From the NCBI RefSeq assembly GCF_000820515.1, contig NZ_JXDG01000056.1, forward strand, positions 62,001 through 126,000: DNA of 64,000 nucleotides, read 5' to 3'. Each line of letters begins with the position of its first letter. Within the stretch, counting starts at the first letter, position 1. Made by a program: the position numbers and the translations under genes. This document shows, piece after piece, positions 24,257-34,145 of the stretch. The DNA is from Pseudomonas batumici. Its GTDB lineage: Bacteria > Pseudomonadota > Gammaproteobacteria > Pseudomonadales > Pseudomonadaceae. The notes under the pieces were generated by a model that worked only from the letters and a program-made list of their open reading frames with translations, was not told where the DNA came from and ran no database searches.

Positions 24257-25186
24257 ATGCGTATCGTCGTAGCACTGGGCGGCAACGCCCTCCTGCGTCG
24301 TGGTGAACCCATGACCGCGGACAACCAACGCGCCAATATCCGTATCGCCACCGAACAGATTGCCAAGGTCTACCCCGGCAACCAATTGGTCATCGCCCAC
24401 GGCAACGGCCCGCAGGTCGGCCTGCTGTCGTTGCAGGCCGCCGCCTACACCCAGGTCTCGCCCTACCCGCTGGACGTACTCGGCGCCGAAACCGAAGGCA
24501 TGATCGGCTACATCATCGAACAGGAACTGGGCAACCTGCTGGACTTCGAGGTGCCTTTCGCCACCTTGCTCACCCAGGTCGAAGTCGACCCCAGGGACCC
24601 GGCCTTCCAACACCCGAGCAAACCCATCGGCCCGGTGTATGCCAAGGCCGAGGCAGAACGCCTGGCCGCCGAAAAAGGCTGGAGCATCGCCCCCGACGGC
24701 GACACGTTCCGCCGGGTGGTCGCCAGCCCCAAACCCAAGCGCATCTTCGAGATCCGTCCGATCAAATGGCTGCTGGAAAAAGGCAGCATCGTGATCTGTG
24801 CCGGTGGCGGCGGCATCCCGACGCTGTACGGCGAGGACGGCAAGCTCAAGGGGATCGAAGCGGTGATCGACAAGGACCTGTGCTCGTCGTTGCTGGCCGA
24901 ACAGCTGGACGCCGACCTGCTGGTGATCGCCACCGACGTCAGCGCCGCCTTTGTCGACTGGGGCCAGCCGAGCCAGAAAGCCATCGCCCAGGCCCACCCC
25001 GACGCGATCGAAAAACTCGGTTTCGCCGCCGGTTCCATGGGCCCGAAAGTCCAGGCCGCGTGCGAGTTCGCCCGACATACGGGCAAGGTTGCGGTGATCG
25101 GATCACTGGCGGATATCGAGGCGATAGTCCAAGGTAAGGCAGGGACACGGATCAGCACGGCGAGACCCGGCATCACCTACTCATGA
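24257..25186 (+). CDS. arcC: Carbamate kinase ArcC
   Basis: A 309-residue amino-acid-kinase-family enzyme. MRIVVALGGNALLRRGEP at the N-terminus and VICAGGGGIPT with the later KDLCSSLLAEQLDADLLVIATDVSAAF segment are typical. It makes ATP from carbamoyl phosphate and ADP, the energy-yielding step. It starts 10 nt after arcB. A hairpin with 9-bp arms follows at 25195-25215. Confidence 0.96.
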   Translation: MRIVVALGGNALLRRGEPMTADNQRANIRIATEQIAKVYPGNQLVIAHGNGPQVGLLSLQAAAYTQVSPYPLDVLGAETEGMIGYIIEQELGNLLDFEVPFATLLTQVEVDPRDPAFQHPSKPIGPVYAKAEAERLAAEKGWSIAPDGDTFRRVVASPKPKRIFEIRPIKWLLEKGSIVICAGGGGIPTLYGEDGKLKGIEAVIDKDLCSSLLAEQLDADLLVIATDVSAAFVDWGQPSQKAIAQAHPDAIEKLGFAAGSMGPKVQAACEFARHTGKVAVIGSLADIEAIVQGKAGTRISTARPGITYS

Positions 25187-25194
25187 TACCCCTC

Positions 25195-25215
25195 GGGCAG
25201 GCCCATGGCCTGCCC
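25195..25215. terminator. Hairpin after arcC
   Basis: GGGCAGGCC-CAT-GGCCTGCCC forms a perfect 9-bp stem 8 nt after the arcC stop. No T-run follows, so it may protect the mRNA end rather than terminate. Confidence 0.45.
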
Positions 25216-25241
25216 TACTCCATGCCTTGAAGGAGAACACC

Positions 25242-25601
25242 ATGGCCACGTTCGCGCCCGGTCACCTGCATATCCAGCGTGCCGCCTTGCAGCCCGGCGA
25301 TTTCAGCTACGACCTCAAGATCGACTATGAGGTGGTGCAGGATCCGAAGGAAGGCACCTCCATGCAGTTCACCCTGCACGGCGACATCAACCACAAGGCG
25401 TTCAGCGAGGTGTTCACGCTGCCCAAGGACCTGGCGTTCAACTTCGCCAGCGAAGCCTTCCACCTCGCGGTGAAGCACGGCATACCGAAAAACGCCGACC
25501 TGCGCACCATGCACGGCTACTACGACAAGATGTTCGAAGACGTGCGCGCGCAACTCCACGCCAAATCCGGCGACCCGGTGAAACCCGAGCATTTGGAGTA
25601 A
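25242..25601 (+). CDS. DUF5064 family protein
   Basis: A 119-residue soluble protein starting MATFAPGHLHIQRAALQPGD after AAGGAGA. Its order of beta strands (FSYDLKIDYEV, SMQFTLHGDI) followed by helices (FNFASEAFHLAVKHG, MHGYYDKMFEDVRAQL) fits the Pseudomonas DUF5064 family. No signal or membrane segment. Function is unknown. It sits between arcC (same strand, 55 nt) and gcsR. Confidence 0.7.
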   Translation: MATFAPGHLHIQRAALQPGDFSYDLKIDYEVVQDPKEGTSMQFTLHGDINHKAFSEVFTLPKDLAFNFASEAFHLAVKHGIPKNADLRTMHGYYDKMFEDVRAQLHAKSGDPVKPEHLE

Positions 25602-25656
25602 CGCCCCGGGCCAAGGCATAATTGCCACCCTCGCGCCCAGAACTCCGAATCGCCCC

Positions 25657-27165
25657 ATGCGTATCCACGTCAGTTTCATCGACCGCGTCGGCATCACCCA
25701 GGAAGTCCTGGCCCTGCTCGGTGGACGCAATCTCAACCTGGATGCGGTGGAGATGGTCCCGCCCAACGTCTACATCGACGCCCCGACCCTCAGCCCGCAA
25801 GTGCTGGAGGAGTTGCGCGAGGCGCTGTTCAGCGTCCGTGGCGTCCAGGCAGTGACGGTGGTGGACATCCTCCCGGGACAGCGCCGGCACCTGCAACTCG
25901 ACGCCCTGCTCGCGGCCATGACCGACCCGGTGCTGGCCCTGGACAGCGCCGGCCATGTGCTGCTGGCCAACCCGGCGCTGATTGCCCTGTACGGGCGCGA
26001 GCCGGCCGGCGAAAGCGTCGCCGAACTGTTTGCCGACCCCGGCCTGCTGGAGGCCCTGCTGGAAAACGGCTTTCGCCTGCCGCTGCGGGAAATCACCGTC
26101 AACGGCCAGACCCTGCTGCTGGACGCCACCCCCATCACCGATGCCGGGGCGCTGCTGACCCTCTACCAGCCCAACCGCATCGGTGAGCGCCTGTCAGCCC
26201 TGCACCACGACCATGCCGAGGGCTTCGACGCGCTGCTCGGCGAATCCCCGGCGATCCGTACCCTCAAGGCTCGCGCCCAGCGCGTCGCGGCCCTCGACGC
26301 ACCGCTGCTGATCCAGGGTGAAACCGGCACCGGCAAGGAACTGGTGGCGCGGGCCTGCCATGCCATCAGTGCGCGCCACGGCGCACCGTTCCTGGCCCTG
26401 AACTGCGCGGCACTGCCGGAGAACCTCGCCGAAAGCGAACTGTTCGGCTATGCCCCCGGGGCCTTTACCGGCGCCCAGCGGGGCGGCAAGCCGGGGCTGA
26501 TGGAACTGGCGAACCAGGGCACGGTGTTTCTCGACGAAATCGGCGAAATGTCGCCCTACCTGCAAGCCAAGCTGCTGCGGTTTCTCAACGACGGCAGCTT
26601 CCGCCGCGTGGGCGGTGACCGCGAGGTCAAGGTCAACGTGCGGATTCTCAGCGCCACCCACCGCAACCTGGAGAAGATGGTCAGTGAAGGCAGCTTTCGC
26701 GAAGACCTGTTCTACCGGCTGAACGTGCTCAATGTCGAGGTCCCGCCCTTGCGCGAACGCGGCCAGGACATCCTGCTGCTGGCGCGCTACTTCATGCAGC
26801 AGGCCTGCACGCAGATCCAGCGACCGGTCTGCCGGCTGGCGCCCGGGACCTATCCGGCGCTGCTGGACAACCGCTGGCCGGGCAATGTACGGCAGTTGCA
26901 GAACGTGATCTTCCGGGCGGCGGCGATCTGCGAGAGCAGCGTGGTGGACATCGGCGACCTGGACATTGCCGGGACCTCGGTGGCGCGCGAGAACGACCCC
27001 GAGATCGATAGCCTGGAACAGGCGGTCGAGGACTTCGAGAAGACCCTGCTGGAAAAGCTCTACGTGCAGTACCCCTCGACCCGGCAACTGGCCAGCCGCT
27101 TGCAGACCTCCCATACGGCCATTGCCCATCGGCTGCGCAAATACGGCATTCCCGGCAAGCCCTGA
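25657..27165 (+). CDS. gcsR: TyrR-like sigma-54 activator GcsR of the glycine cleavage operon
   Basis: A 502-residue enhancer-binding protein. An ACT-like N-terminus (residues 1-75, MRIHVSFIDRVGITQEVLALL) and a PAS-like part (to about 175) precede an AAA+ domain with Walker A GETGTGKE (about 221-228), the sigma-54-contacting GAFTGA (about 268-273) and Walker B FLDEIGEM. A C-terminal helix-turn-helix reads STRQLASRLQTSHTAIAHRLRKYG. In P. aeruginosa GcsR activates the gcvH2-gcvP2-glyA2-sdaA-gcvT2 operon in response to glycine, and the same kind of operon follows here. Confidence 0.9.
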   Translation: MRIHVSFIDRVGITQEVLALLGGRNLNLDAVEMVPPNVYIDAPTLSPQVLEELREALFSVRGVQAVTVVDILPGQRRHLQLDALLAAMTDPVLALDSAGHVLLANPALIALYGREPAGESVAELFADPGLLEALLENGFRLPLREITVNGQTLLLDATPITDAGALLTLYQPNRIGERLSALHHDHAEGFDALLGESPAIRTLKARAQRVAALDAPLLIQGETGTGKELVARACHAISARHGAPFLALNCAALPENLAESELFGYAPGAFTGAQRGGKPGLMELANQGTVFLDEIGEMSPYLQAKLLRFLNDGSFRRVGGDREVKVNVRILSATHRNLEKMVSEGSFREDLFYRLNVLNVEVPPLRERGQDILLLARYFMQQACTQIQRPVCRLAPGTYPALLDNRWPGNVRQLQNVIFRAAAICESSVVDIGDLDIAGTSVARENDPEIDSLEQAVEDFEKTLLEKLYVQYPSTRQLASRLQTSHTAIAHRLRKYGIPGKP

Positions 27166-27208
27166 GAACACCCGTCGCCGCCGGATCGGGCCAAAAACGA
27201 CCTCCATC

Positions 27209-27226
27209 TGTACTGAAAGCGCTACA
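27209..27226. promoter_or_regulatory. GcsR-type box 1
   Basis: TGTACTG-AAAG-CGCTACA, an 18-mer with 7-4-7 form like the published GcsR consensus TGTAACG-N4-CGTTCCG. It is immediately next to box 2 (19-bp period). Confidence 0.6.
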
Positions 27227-27227
27227 G

Positions 27228-27245
27228 CGGAACGATTTCGCTACA
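27228..27245. promoter_or_regulatory. GcsR-type box 2
   Basis: CGGAACG-ATTT-CGCTACA. Read on the minus strand it is TGTAGCG-AAAT-CGTTCCG, one base from the GcsR consensus. Confidence 0.75.
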
Positions 27246-27263
27246 CATCAAGCCAATCCCCAT

Positions 27264-27297
27264 CCCACAAGGCTTTGATCCTGTTGGGCTTTTTTTC
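27264..27297 (+). terminator. gcsR terminator, lying between GcsR boxes 2 and 3
   Basis: CCCACAAGG and CCTGTTGGG pair imperfectly around CTTTGAT and are followed by CTTTTTTT. It ends gcsR inside the upstream activating region of gcvH. Confidence 0.65.
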
Positions 27298-27308
27298 TCC
27301 TCCCCAGC

Positions 27309-27326
27309 TGTAGCGATTTCGCTACA
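27309..27326. promoter_or_regulatory. GcsR-type box 3 (perfect palindrome)
   Basis: TGTAGCG-ATTT-CGCTACA, fully symmetric in its 7-bp arms. It lies about 82 nt upstream of the sigma-54 promoter. Confidence 0.75.
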
Positions 27327-27358
27327 GCGGCTGGCTCACACGCGCCGTAAAAACCCCT

Positions 27359-27371
27359 CAACCCCTTGATT
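27359..27371 (-). promoter_or_regulatory. IHF-like site between GcsR boxes and the sigma-54 promoter
   Basis: CAA-CCCC-TTGATT is the complement form of WATCAANNNNTTR, the IHF core. Its place between enhancer boxes and promoter suits DNA bending. The motif is short, so chance is possible. Confidence 0.5.
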
Positions 27372-27390
27372 TACAGGCCTTGCGCAATAT

Positions 27391-27406
27391 TGGCCACAAA
27401 CTTGCT
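27391..27406 (+). promoter_or_regulatory. Sigma-54 promoter of the gcv operon
   Basis: TTGGCCACAAACTTGCT has GG and GC exactly 12 nt apart, as in TGGCAC-N5-TTGC. It lies about 70 nt before gcvH. The expected start is near 27417. Confidence 0.85.
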
Positions 27407-27474
27407 ATGGGAACTCCCATTCAGCGGGACGTCGATCCCGCATCCCCTGCGAGTCTGGCCCCCTAGGAGTTTCC

Positions 27475-27852
27475 ATGAGCGAGTTGCGTTTTACTGAAGA
27501 CCACGAATGGCTGCGTATCGAAGCCGATGGCAGTGTCACGGTCGGCATCACGGCTTTCGCCCAGAACGCCCTGGGCGACGTGGTGTTTGTGCAACTGCCG
27601 GAACTGCAGCACTACGAAAAAGGCGCCGAAGCCGCCACCGTGGAATCGGTCAAGGCCGCCAGCGGCGTGTACATGCCCCTGGACGGTGAAGTGCTCGAAT
27701 CCAACCCGGAACTGACAGACAGCCCCGAGCTGGTCAACGAAGACCCGCTGGGCGCCGGCTGGTTCTTCCGCTTCCAGCCAACCGATGCCTCGGCAGTCGC
27801 TAAACTGCTGGATCAGGATGCCTACGACCGCCTGATCAAAGCCAACGCCTGA
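27475..27852 (+). CDS. gcvH: Glycine cleavage system H protein GcvH
   Basis: A 125-residue lipoyl carrier. The lipoylated Lys60 is in ATVESVKAASGVYMP, and the fold start LRFTEDHEWLRI is typical. It shuttles the aminomethyl group between the P, T and L proteins. A TAGGAG ribosome-binding site precedes it, and gcvP follows after 9 nt. Confidence 0.96.
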   Translation: MSELRFTEDHEWLRIEADGSVTVGITAFAQNALGDVVFVQLPELQHYEKGAEAATVESVKAASGVYMPLDGEVLESNPELTDSPELVNEDPLGAGWFFRFQPTDASAVAKLLDQDAYDRLIKANA

Positions 27853-27861
27853 GGAACCGTC

Positions 27862-30711
27862 ATGACTGTCAATCTCAGCACCGCCAACGAATTCATCGCC
27901 CGTCATATCGGCCCGCGTCAGGCGGACGAGCAGGCCATGCTCGAAACCCTCGGTTTCGACTCCCTGCAAGCCCTGAGCGCCAGCGTAATCCCCGACAGCA
28001 TCAAGGGCACCAGCGTCCTTGACCTCGGGGCCGGGCAAAGCGAAGCCGACGCCCTGGCGTCGATCAAGGCCATCGCCGCGAAAAACCAGCTGTTCAAGAC
28101 CTACATCGGCCAGGGCTACTACAACTGCCACACACCGGCGCCGATCCTGCGCAACCTGCTGGAAAACCCGGCCTGGTACACCGCCTACACCCCGTACCAG
28201 CCGGAAATCTCCCAGGGCCGCCTGGAAGCGCTGCTGAACTTCCAGACCCTGATCAGCGACCTCACCGGCCTGCCGATCGCCAACGCCTCGCTGCTCGACG
28301 AAGCCACCGCCGCAGCCGAAGCCATGACCTTCTGCAAGCGCCTGAGCAAGAACAAGGGCAGCAACGCCTTCTTCGCCTCCGTGCACTGCCATCCGCAGAC
28401 CCTCGACGTGCTGCGCACCCGTGCCGAGCCCCTGGGCATCGACGTGGTGGTGGGCGACGAACGTGAACTGACCGACGTCAGCCCGTTCTTCGGCGCCCTG
28501 CTGCAATACCCGGCCAGCAACGGCGATCTGTTCGACTACCGCGAACTGAGCCAGCGCTTCCACGCCGCCAACGCCCTGGTGGCCGTCGCCGCCGACCTGC
28601 TGGCCCTGACCCTGCTGACGCCTCCGGGCGAGTTCGGTGCCGATGTCGCCATCGGTAGCGCCCAGCGCTTCGGCGTGCCGCTGGGCTTCGGTGGCCCGCA
28701 CGCGGCCTACTTCTCCACCCGCGATGCGTTCAAGCGCGACATGCCCGGCCGTCTGGTCGGCGTCTCGGTGGACCGTTTCGGCAAGCCGGCCCTGCGCCTG
28801 GCCATGCAAACCCGCGAGCAACATATCCGTCGCGAGAAGGCCACCAGCAACATCTGCACCGCCCAGGTCCTGCTGGCCAACATCGCCAGCATGTACGCGG
28901 TGTACCACGGTCCGAAGGGCCTGACCCGGATCGCCCAGCGCATCCACAGCTTCACCGCGATCCTCGCCAAGGGCCTGGAGGCACTGGGTGTGGCGGTCGA
29001 GCAGAAGAACTTCTTCGACACCCTGACCCTCGACACCGGTGCCCAGACCGCCGCCCTGCACGAGCAGGCCCGTGCCCAGCGCATCAACCTGCGCGTCGTC
29101 GACGCCCAACGCCTGGGCCTGTCCCTGGACGAAACCACCAGCCAGGCCGACATCGAGACCCTGTGGGGCCTGTTGGCCGGTGGCAAGGCGCTGCCGGACT
29201 TCAACGCCCTGGCCGCGTCGGTGCAAAACCGTATCCCGGCCGAGCTGGTGCGCCAATCGGCGATCCTCAGCCACCCGGTGTTCAACCGCTATCACTCGGA
29301 AACCGAGCTGATGCGCTACTTGCGCAAGCTGGCCGACAAGGACCTGGCCCTGGATCGCACCATGATCCCGCTGGGCTCCTGCACCATGAAACTCAACGCC
29401 GCCAGCGAAATGATCCCGGTGACCTGGGCCGAATTCGGCGCCCTGCACCCGTTCGCCCCGGCCGAGCAGAGCGCCGGCTACCAGCAACTGACCGATGAGC
29501 TGGAAGCGATGCTCTGCGCCGCCACCGGCTACGACGCGATTTCCCTGCAACCGAACGCCGGTTCCCAGGGCGAATACGCCGGCCTGCTGGCGATCCGTGC
29601 CTACCACCAGAGCCGTGGCGACGAGCGCCGCGACATCTGCCTGATCCCGTCGTCGGCCCACGGTACCAACCCGGCCACCGCCAACATGGCCGGCATGCGC
29701 GTCATCGTCACCGCCTGCGATGCCCGCGGCAACGTCGATATCGAAGACCTGCGGGCCAAGGCCGTCGAGCACCGCGAGCACCTCGCCGCGCTGATGATCA
29801 CCTACCCGTCGACCCACGGCGTGTTCGAGGAAGGCATCCGCGAGATCTGCGGGATCATTCATGACAACGGCGGCCAGGTGTACATCGACGGCGCCAACAT
29901 GAACGCCATGGTCGGCCTCTGCGCCCCGGGCAAGTTCGGCGGCGACGTATCGCACCTGAACCTGCACAAGACCTTCTGCATCCCCCACGGCGGTGGCGGC
30001 CCGGGCGTCGGCCCGATCGGCGTGAAATCGCACCTGGCGCCGTTCCTGCCGGGTCACGCGAACATGGAGCGCAAGGAAGGTGCGGTGTGCGCGGCACCGT
30101 TCGGCAGCGCGAGCATCCTGCCGATCACCTGGATGTATATTCGCATGATGGGTGGCGAAGGCCTCAAGCGCGCCTCGCAGCTGGCGATCCTCAATGCCAA
30201 CTACATCGCCCGGCGCCTGGAAGAGCACTACCCGGTGCTCTACAGCGGCAGCAACGGCCTGGTGGCGCACGAGTGCATCCTCGACCTGCGCCCGCTGAAA
30301 GACAGCAGCGGCATCAGTGTCGATGACGTCGCCAAGCGCCTGATCGATTTCGGTTTCCACGCCCCGACCATGTCGTTCCCGGTGGCCGGCACCCTGATGA
30401 TCGAGCCGACCGAAAGCGAATCCAAGGAAGAACTGGACCGCTTCTGCGACGCCATGATCCACATCCGCGAAGAAATCCGCGCGGTGGAAAACGGCAGCCT
30501 GGACAAGGACGACAACCCGCTGAAGAACGCTCCGCACACCGCGGCGGAGATCGTCGGCGAGTGGTTCCATCCGTACAGCCGCGAACAGGCGGTGTACCCT
30601 GTGGCGTCGTTGATCGAAGGCAAGTACTGGCCGCCGGTCGGGCGTGTCGACAACGTGTTCGGCGACCGCAACCTGGTGTGCGCCTGCCCGTCGATCGAGA
30701 ACTACGCATAA
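27862..30711 (+). CDS. gcvP: Glycine dehydrogenase (decarboxylating) GcvP
   Basis: A 949-residue PLP enzyme of full length, with both halves of the duplicated P protein. The PLP Lys is residue 703 in HLNLHKTFCIPHGGGGPG, and the glycine-rich loop follows. It decarboxylates glycine and passes the aminomethyl group to lipoyl-GcvH. It is second in the operon after gcvH. A long open reading frame on the opposite strand is a codon-bias shadow. Confidence 0.97.
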   Translation: MTVNLSTANEFIARHIGPRQADEQAMLETLGFDSLQALSASVIPDSIKGTSVLDLGAGQSEADALASIKAIAAKNQLFKTYIGQGYYNCHTPAPILRNLLENPAWYTAYTPYQPEISQGRLEALLNFQTLISDLTGLPIANASLLDEATAAAEAMTFCKRLSKNKGSNAFFASVHCHPQTLDVLRTRAEPLGIDVVVGDERELTDVSPFFGALLQYPASNGDLFDYRELSQRFHAANALVAVAADLLALTLLTPPGEFGADVAIGSAQRFGVPLGFGGPHAAYFSTRDAFKRDMPGRLVGVSVDRFGKPALRLAMQTREQHIRREKATSNICTAQVLLANIASMYAVYHGPKGLTRIAQRIHSFTAILAKGLEALGVAVEQKNFFDTLTLDTGAQTAALHEQARAQRINLRVVDAQRLGLSLDETTSQADIETLWGLLAGGKALPDFNALAASVQNRIPAELVRQSAILSHPVFNRYHSETELMRYLRKLADKDLALDRTMIPLGSCTMKLNAASEMIPVTWAEFGALHPFAPAEQSAGYQQLTDELEAMLCAATGYDAISLQPNAGSQGEYAGLLAIRAYHQSRGDERRDICLIPSSAHGTNPATANMAGMRVIVTACDARGNVDIEDLRAKAVEHREHLAALMITYPSTHGVFEEGIREICGIIHDNGGQVYIDGANMNAMVGLCAPGKFGGDVSHLNLHKTFCIPHGGGGPGVGPIGVKSHLAPFLPGHANMERKEGAVCAAPFGSASILPITWMYIRMMGGEGLKRASQLAILNANYIARRLEEHYPVLYSGSNGLVAHECILDLRPLKDSSGISVDDVAKRLIDFGFHAPTMSFPVAGTLMIEPTESESKEELDRFCDAMIHIREEIRAVENGSLDKDDNPLKNAPHTAAEIVGEWFHPYSREQAVYPVASLIEGKYWPPVGRVDNVFGDRNLVCACPSIENYA

Positions 30712-30726
30712 CCCAGCCGGGTCGAT

Positions 30727-30789
30727 CGTTCCCATGCTCTGCGTGGGAACGACCAAACCCTGTAGGAGCCGGCTTGCCGGCGCCTACAG
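30727..30789. repeat. Two adjacent palindromic repeats between gcvP and sdaA
   Basis: First a CGTTCCCA-N9-TGGGAACG hairpin (30727-30751), a dispersed Pseudomonas intergenic repeat type. Then a REP-like CTGTAGG...CCTACAG element with the GGAGCCGGCTTGCCGGC core (30760-30789). They occupy the spot where glyA2 sits in P. aeruginosa. Confidence 0.75.
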
Positions 30790-30835
30790 GACACCGCGTC
30801 CATCACCATAATAAGAACGACCCCGGAGAACCAAC

Positions 30836-32212
<1,377 letters not shown>

Positions 32213-32270
32213 TCCTCACTCAAGGGGGGACCGGGCCTGCCCGCCCCCTGCACACTTACCAGGAGCTGCA

Positions 32271-33395
32271 ATGTCCACCGAATCCCTGAAGCAAACCCCG
32301 CTGCACGCCCTGCACCTGCAACTCGGCGCGCGCATGGTGCCGTTCGCCGGCTACGACATGCCGGTGCAATACCCGCTGGGCGTGATGAAAGAACACCAGC
32401 ACACCCGCGAGCAAGCCGGGTTGTTCGATGTCTCGCACATGGGCCAGATCCGCCTGGTGGGCGCCGGTGCCGCCAAGGCCCTGGAAGCCCTGGTGCCGGT
32501 GGACATCGTCGACCTGCCGGTGGGCATGCAGCGTTATGCGATGTTCACCAACGAATCCGGCGGCATCCTCGATGACCTGATGGTCGCCAACCTGGGCAAC
32601 GACGAACTGTTCCTGGTGGTCAACGCCGCCTGCAAGGACCAGGACCTGGCGCACCTGCAAAAACACCTGGGCCACCTGTGCGAGGTCCAGCCGCTGTTCG
32701 AGGAGCGCGCCCTGCTCGCCCTGCAAGGCCCGGCGGCGGTCAGCGTGCTGGCGCGCCTGGCCCCTGAAGTGACGAAAATGACCTTCATGCAGTTCGCCGC
32801 CGTGCGCCTGCTGGGGGTGGACTGCTATGTCAGCCGCTCCGGCTACACCGGCGAAGACGGTTTCGAGATTTCCGTACCGGCGGCCAGCGCCGAATCCCTG
32901 GCCCGCAGCCTGCTGGCCGAAACCGAAGTCGAGGCCATCGGCCTGGGCGCCCGCGATTCCCTTCGCCTGGAAGCCGGCCTGTGCCTGTACGGGCACGACA
33001 TGAACGCCCAGACCACCCCGGTCGAGGCCAGCCTGCTCTGGGCGATCTCCAAGGTGCGGCGCGCCGACGGTGCGCGGGCCGGCGGCTTCCCGGGCGCCGA
33101 AACCGTCTTCGCCCAGCAGCAACAAGGCGTACCGCGCAAGCGTGTGGGTCTGTTACCGCAGGAGCGCACACCGGTGCGCGAAGGCGCGGAAATCGTCGAT
33201 CAGGACGGCAGCGTGATCGGCAGCGTGTGCAGCGGCGGCTTCGGTCCGACCCTGGCCGGCCCTCTGGCCATGGGCTATGTAGACAGCGCGCATGCCGCGC
33301 TGGACAGCGAAGTCTGGGCCATCGTGCGGGGCAAACGCGTCCCCCTCAAGGTCAGCAAAATGCCTTTTGTTCCACAGCGTTACTACAGGGGCTAA
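32271..33395 (+). CDS. gcvT: Glycine cleavage system T protein (aminomethyltransferase) GcvT
   Basis: A 374-residue tetrahydrofolate-dependent aminomethyltransferase. It begins with the conserved HxxxxARMVPFAGYDMPVQY and GLFDVSHMGQIRL, with RSGYTGEDGFEIS mid-protein and LRLEAGLCLYGHDMN. It releases ammonia and forms methylene-tetrahydrofolate. It is last in the operon. A perfect hairpin follows 8 nt after the stop. Confidence 0.95.
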   Translation: MSTESLKQTPLHALHLQLGARMVPFAGYDMPVQYPLGVMKEHQHTREQAGLFDVSHMGQIRLVGAGAAKALEALVPVDIVDLPVGMQRYAMFTNESGGILDDLMVANLGNDELFLVVNAACKDQDLAHLQKHLGHLCEVQPLFEERALLALQGPAAVSVLARLAPEVTKMTFMQFAAVRLLGVDCYVSRSGYTGEDGFEISVPAASAESLARSLLAETEVEAIGLGARDSLRLEAGLCLYGHDMNAQTTPVEASLLWAISKVRRADGARAGGFPGAETVFAQQQQGVPRKRVGLLPQERTPVREGAEIVDQDGSVIGSVCSGGFGPTLAGPLAMGYVDSAHAALDSEVWAIVRGKRVPLKVSKMPFVPQRYYRG

Positions 33396-33403
33396 TACAG
33401 CGC

Positions 33404-33433
33404 TATCAACAGGGGGCGATCCCCCTGTTGATA
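33404..33433. terminator. Perfect hairpin after gcvT
   Basis: Thirteen-base arms TATCAACAGGGGG and CCCCCTGTTGATA around CGAT, without a following T-run. It likely ends or protects the gcv transcript. Confidence 0.6.
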
Positions 33434-33821
33434 CCTACAGTAACAACTAACGCAATGCTGAAACAGTGCACTACCTTGTCACGTAACCGCCACAAAACAG
33501 TGCATATATTCGCCAATGAACTTGCCTTATAACGGGCGAAAATAAGCGAGCCCACCCAAAGGGCCGGCGACGCCCCGCAAGGCCGCACAAACACCGCTGA
33601 ACAGGCGTAAACCGGCGGGTTTCGCGGGGCTTGTTTTTCCTCCCGGAGTTGGCGTAGAGTTTCTCTACTGTGTTTGCATGGGTCGCTTGGAATCGTGACC
33701 TGGGCAGTAGCCTGAAGTTTGCTACAACCCGTTCGACGTCTCTTACTTTCCTGCAACCCAGCCCAGTACTCTTTCCAATGAAAGGGGCTGTCATTAATTT
33801 TAGCGTCAAGGAAATAAGAAA
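33434..33821 (+). promoter_or_regulatory. Long leader region of the cold-shock gene
   Basis: No convincing gene lies in this 388-nt stretch. GCCCCGC (33573-33579) and GCGGGGC (33625-33631) can pair and are followed by TTGTTTTT, a possible terminator or attenuator. The rest is AT-richer than its surroundings and is likely promoter and 5' untranslated region, as usual for cspA-type genes. Confidence 0.4.
33813..33820 (+). promoter_or_regulatory. AAYAANAA motif next to the cold-shock start codon
   Basis: AATAAGAA lies between the AAGGA ribosome-binding site and the ATG. It fits the Hfq/Crc motif, but A-rich spacers are common here, so this is weaker than the sugar-gene examples. Confidence 0.35.
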
Positions 33822-34034
33822 ATGGCTGAACGTCAGAGCGGTACCGTCAAGTGGTTTAACGACGAGAAAGGTTTTGGTTTTATCACTCCAGAAAGCGGTC
33901 CGGATCTGTTCGTCCATTTCCGCGCTATTCAGGGCAGCGGCTTCAAGAGCCTGAAAGAAGGCCAGAAAGTGACCTTCGTCGCCGTGCAGGGCCAGAAAGG
34001 CATGCAGGCTGATGAAGTGGTTGCGGAAGCCTGA
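33822..34034 (+). CDS. Cold-shock domain protein (CspA/CapB family)
   Basis: A 70-residue single cold-shock domain. RNP1 KGFGFITP and RNP2 LFVHF are both intact after GTVKWFNDE. It binds single-stranded RNA or DNA and acts as an RNA chaperone. It has a long upstream leader and a strong terminator directly after, so it is a stand-alone transcript. Confidence 0.95.
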   Translation: MAERQSGTVKWFNDEKGFGFITPESGPDLFVHFRAIQGSGFKSLKEGQKVTFVAVQGQKGMQADEVVAEA

Positions 34035-34063
34035 TCCCGTCGGGAACTCACCTTCTTGCAATG

Positions 34064-34097
34064 AAAAGCCCCTGATATTGATATCAGGGGCTTTTTT
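34064..34097 (+). terminator. Intrinsic terminator of the cold-shock gene
   Basis: GCCCCTGATAT-TG-ATATCAGGGGC, a perfect 11-bp stem followed by six T residues and preceded by AAAA. Confidence 0.95.
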
Positions 34098-34145
34098 ATG
34101 GGCGCAATTTCGTAAAATGGTGCTTTCAGTTCCGAGAGAGCCGTC

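Noticed and set aside
27463..30756. Minus-strand open frame of about 1,100 codons opposite gcvH and gcvP
   Set aside because: It mirrors gcvP codon usage in a GC-rich genome, has no family motifs or ribosome-binding site, and covers two well-identified genes.
33406..33756. Minus-strand open frame in the gcvT-cold-shock gap
   Set aside because: No motifs; it reads through the gcvT hairpin and the cold-shock leader.
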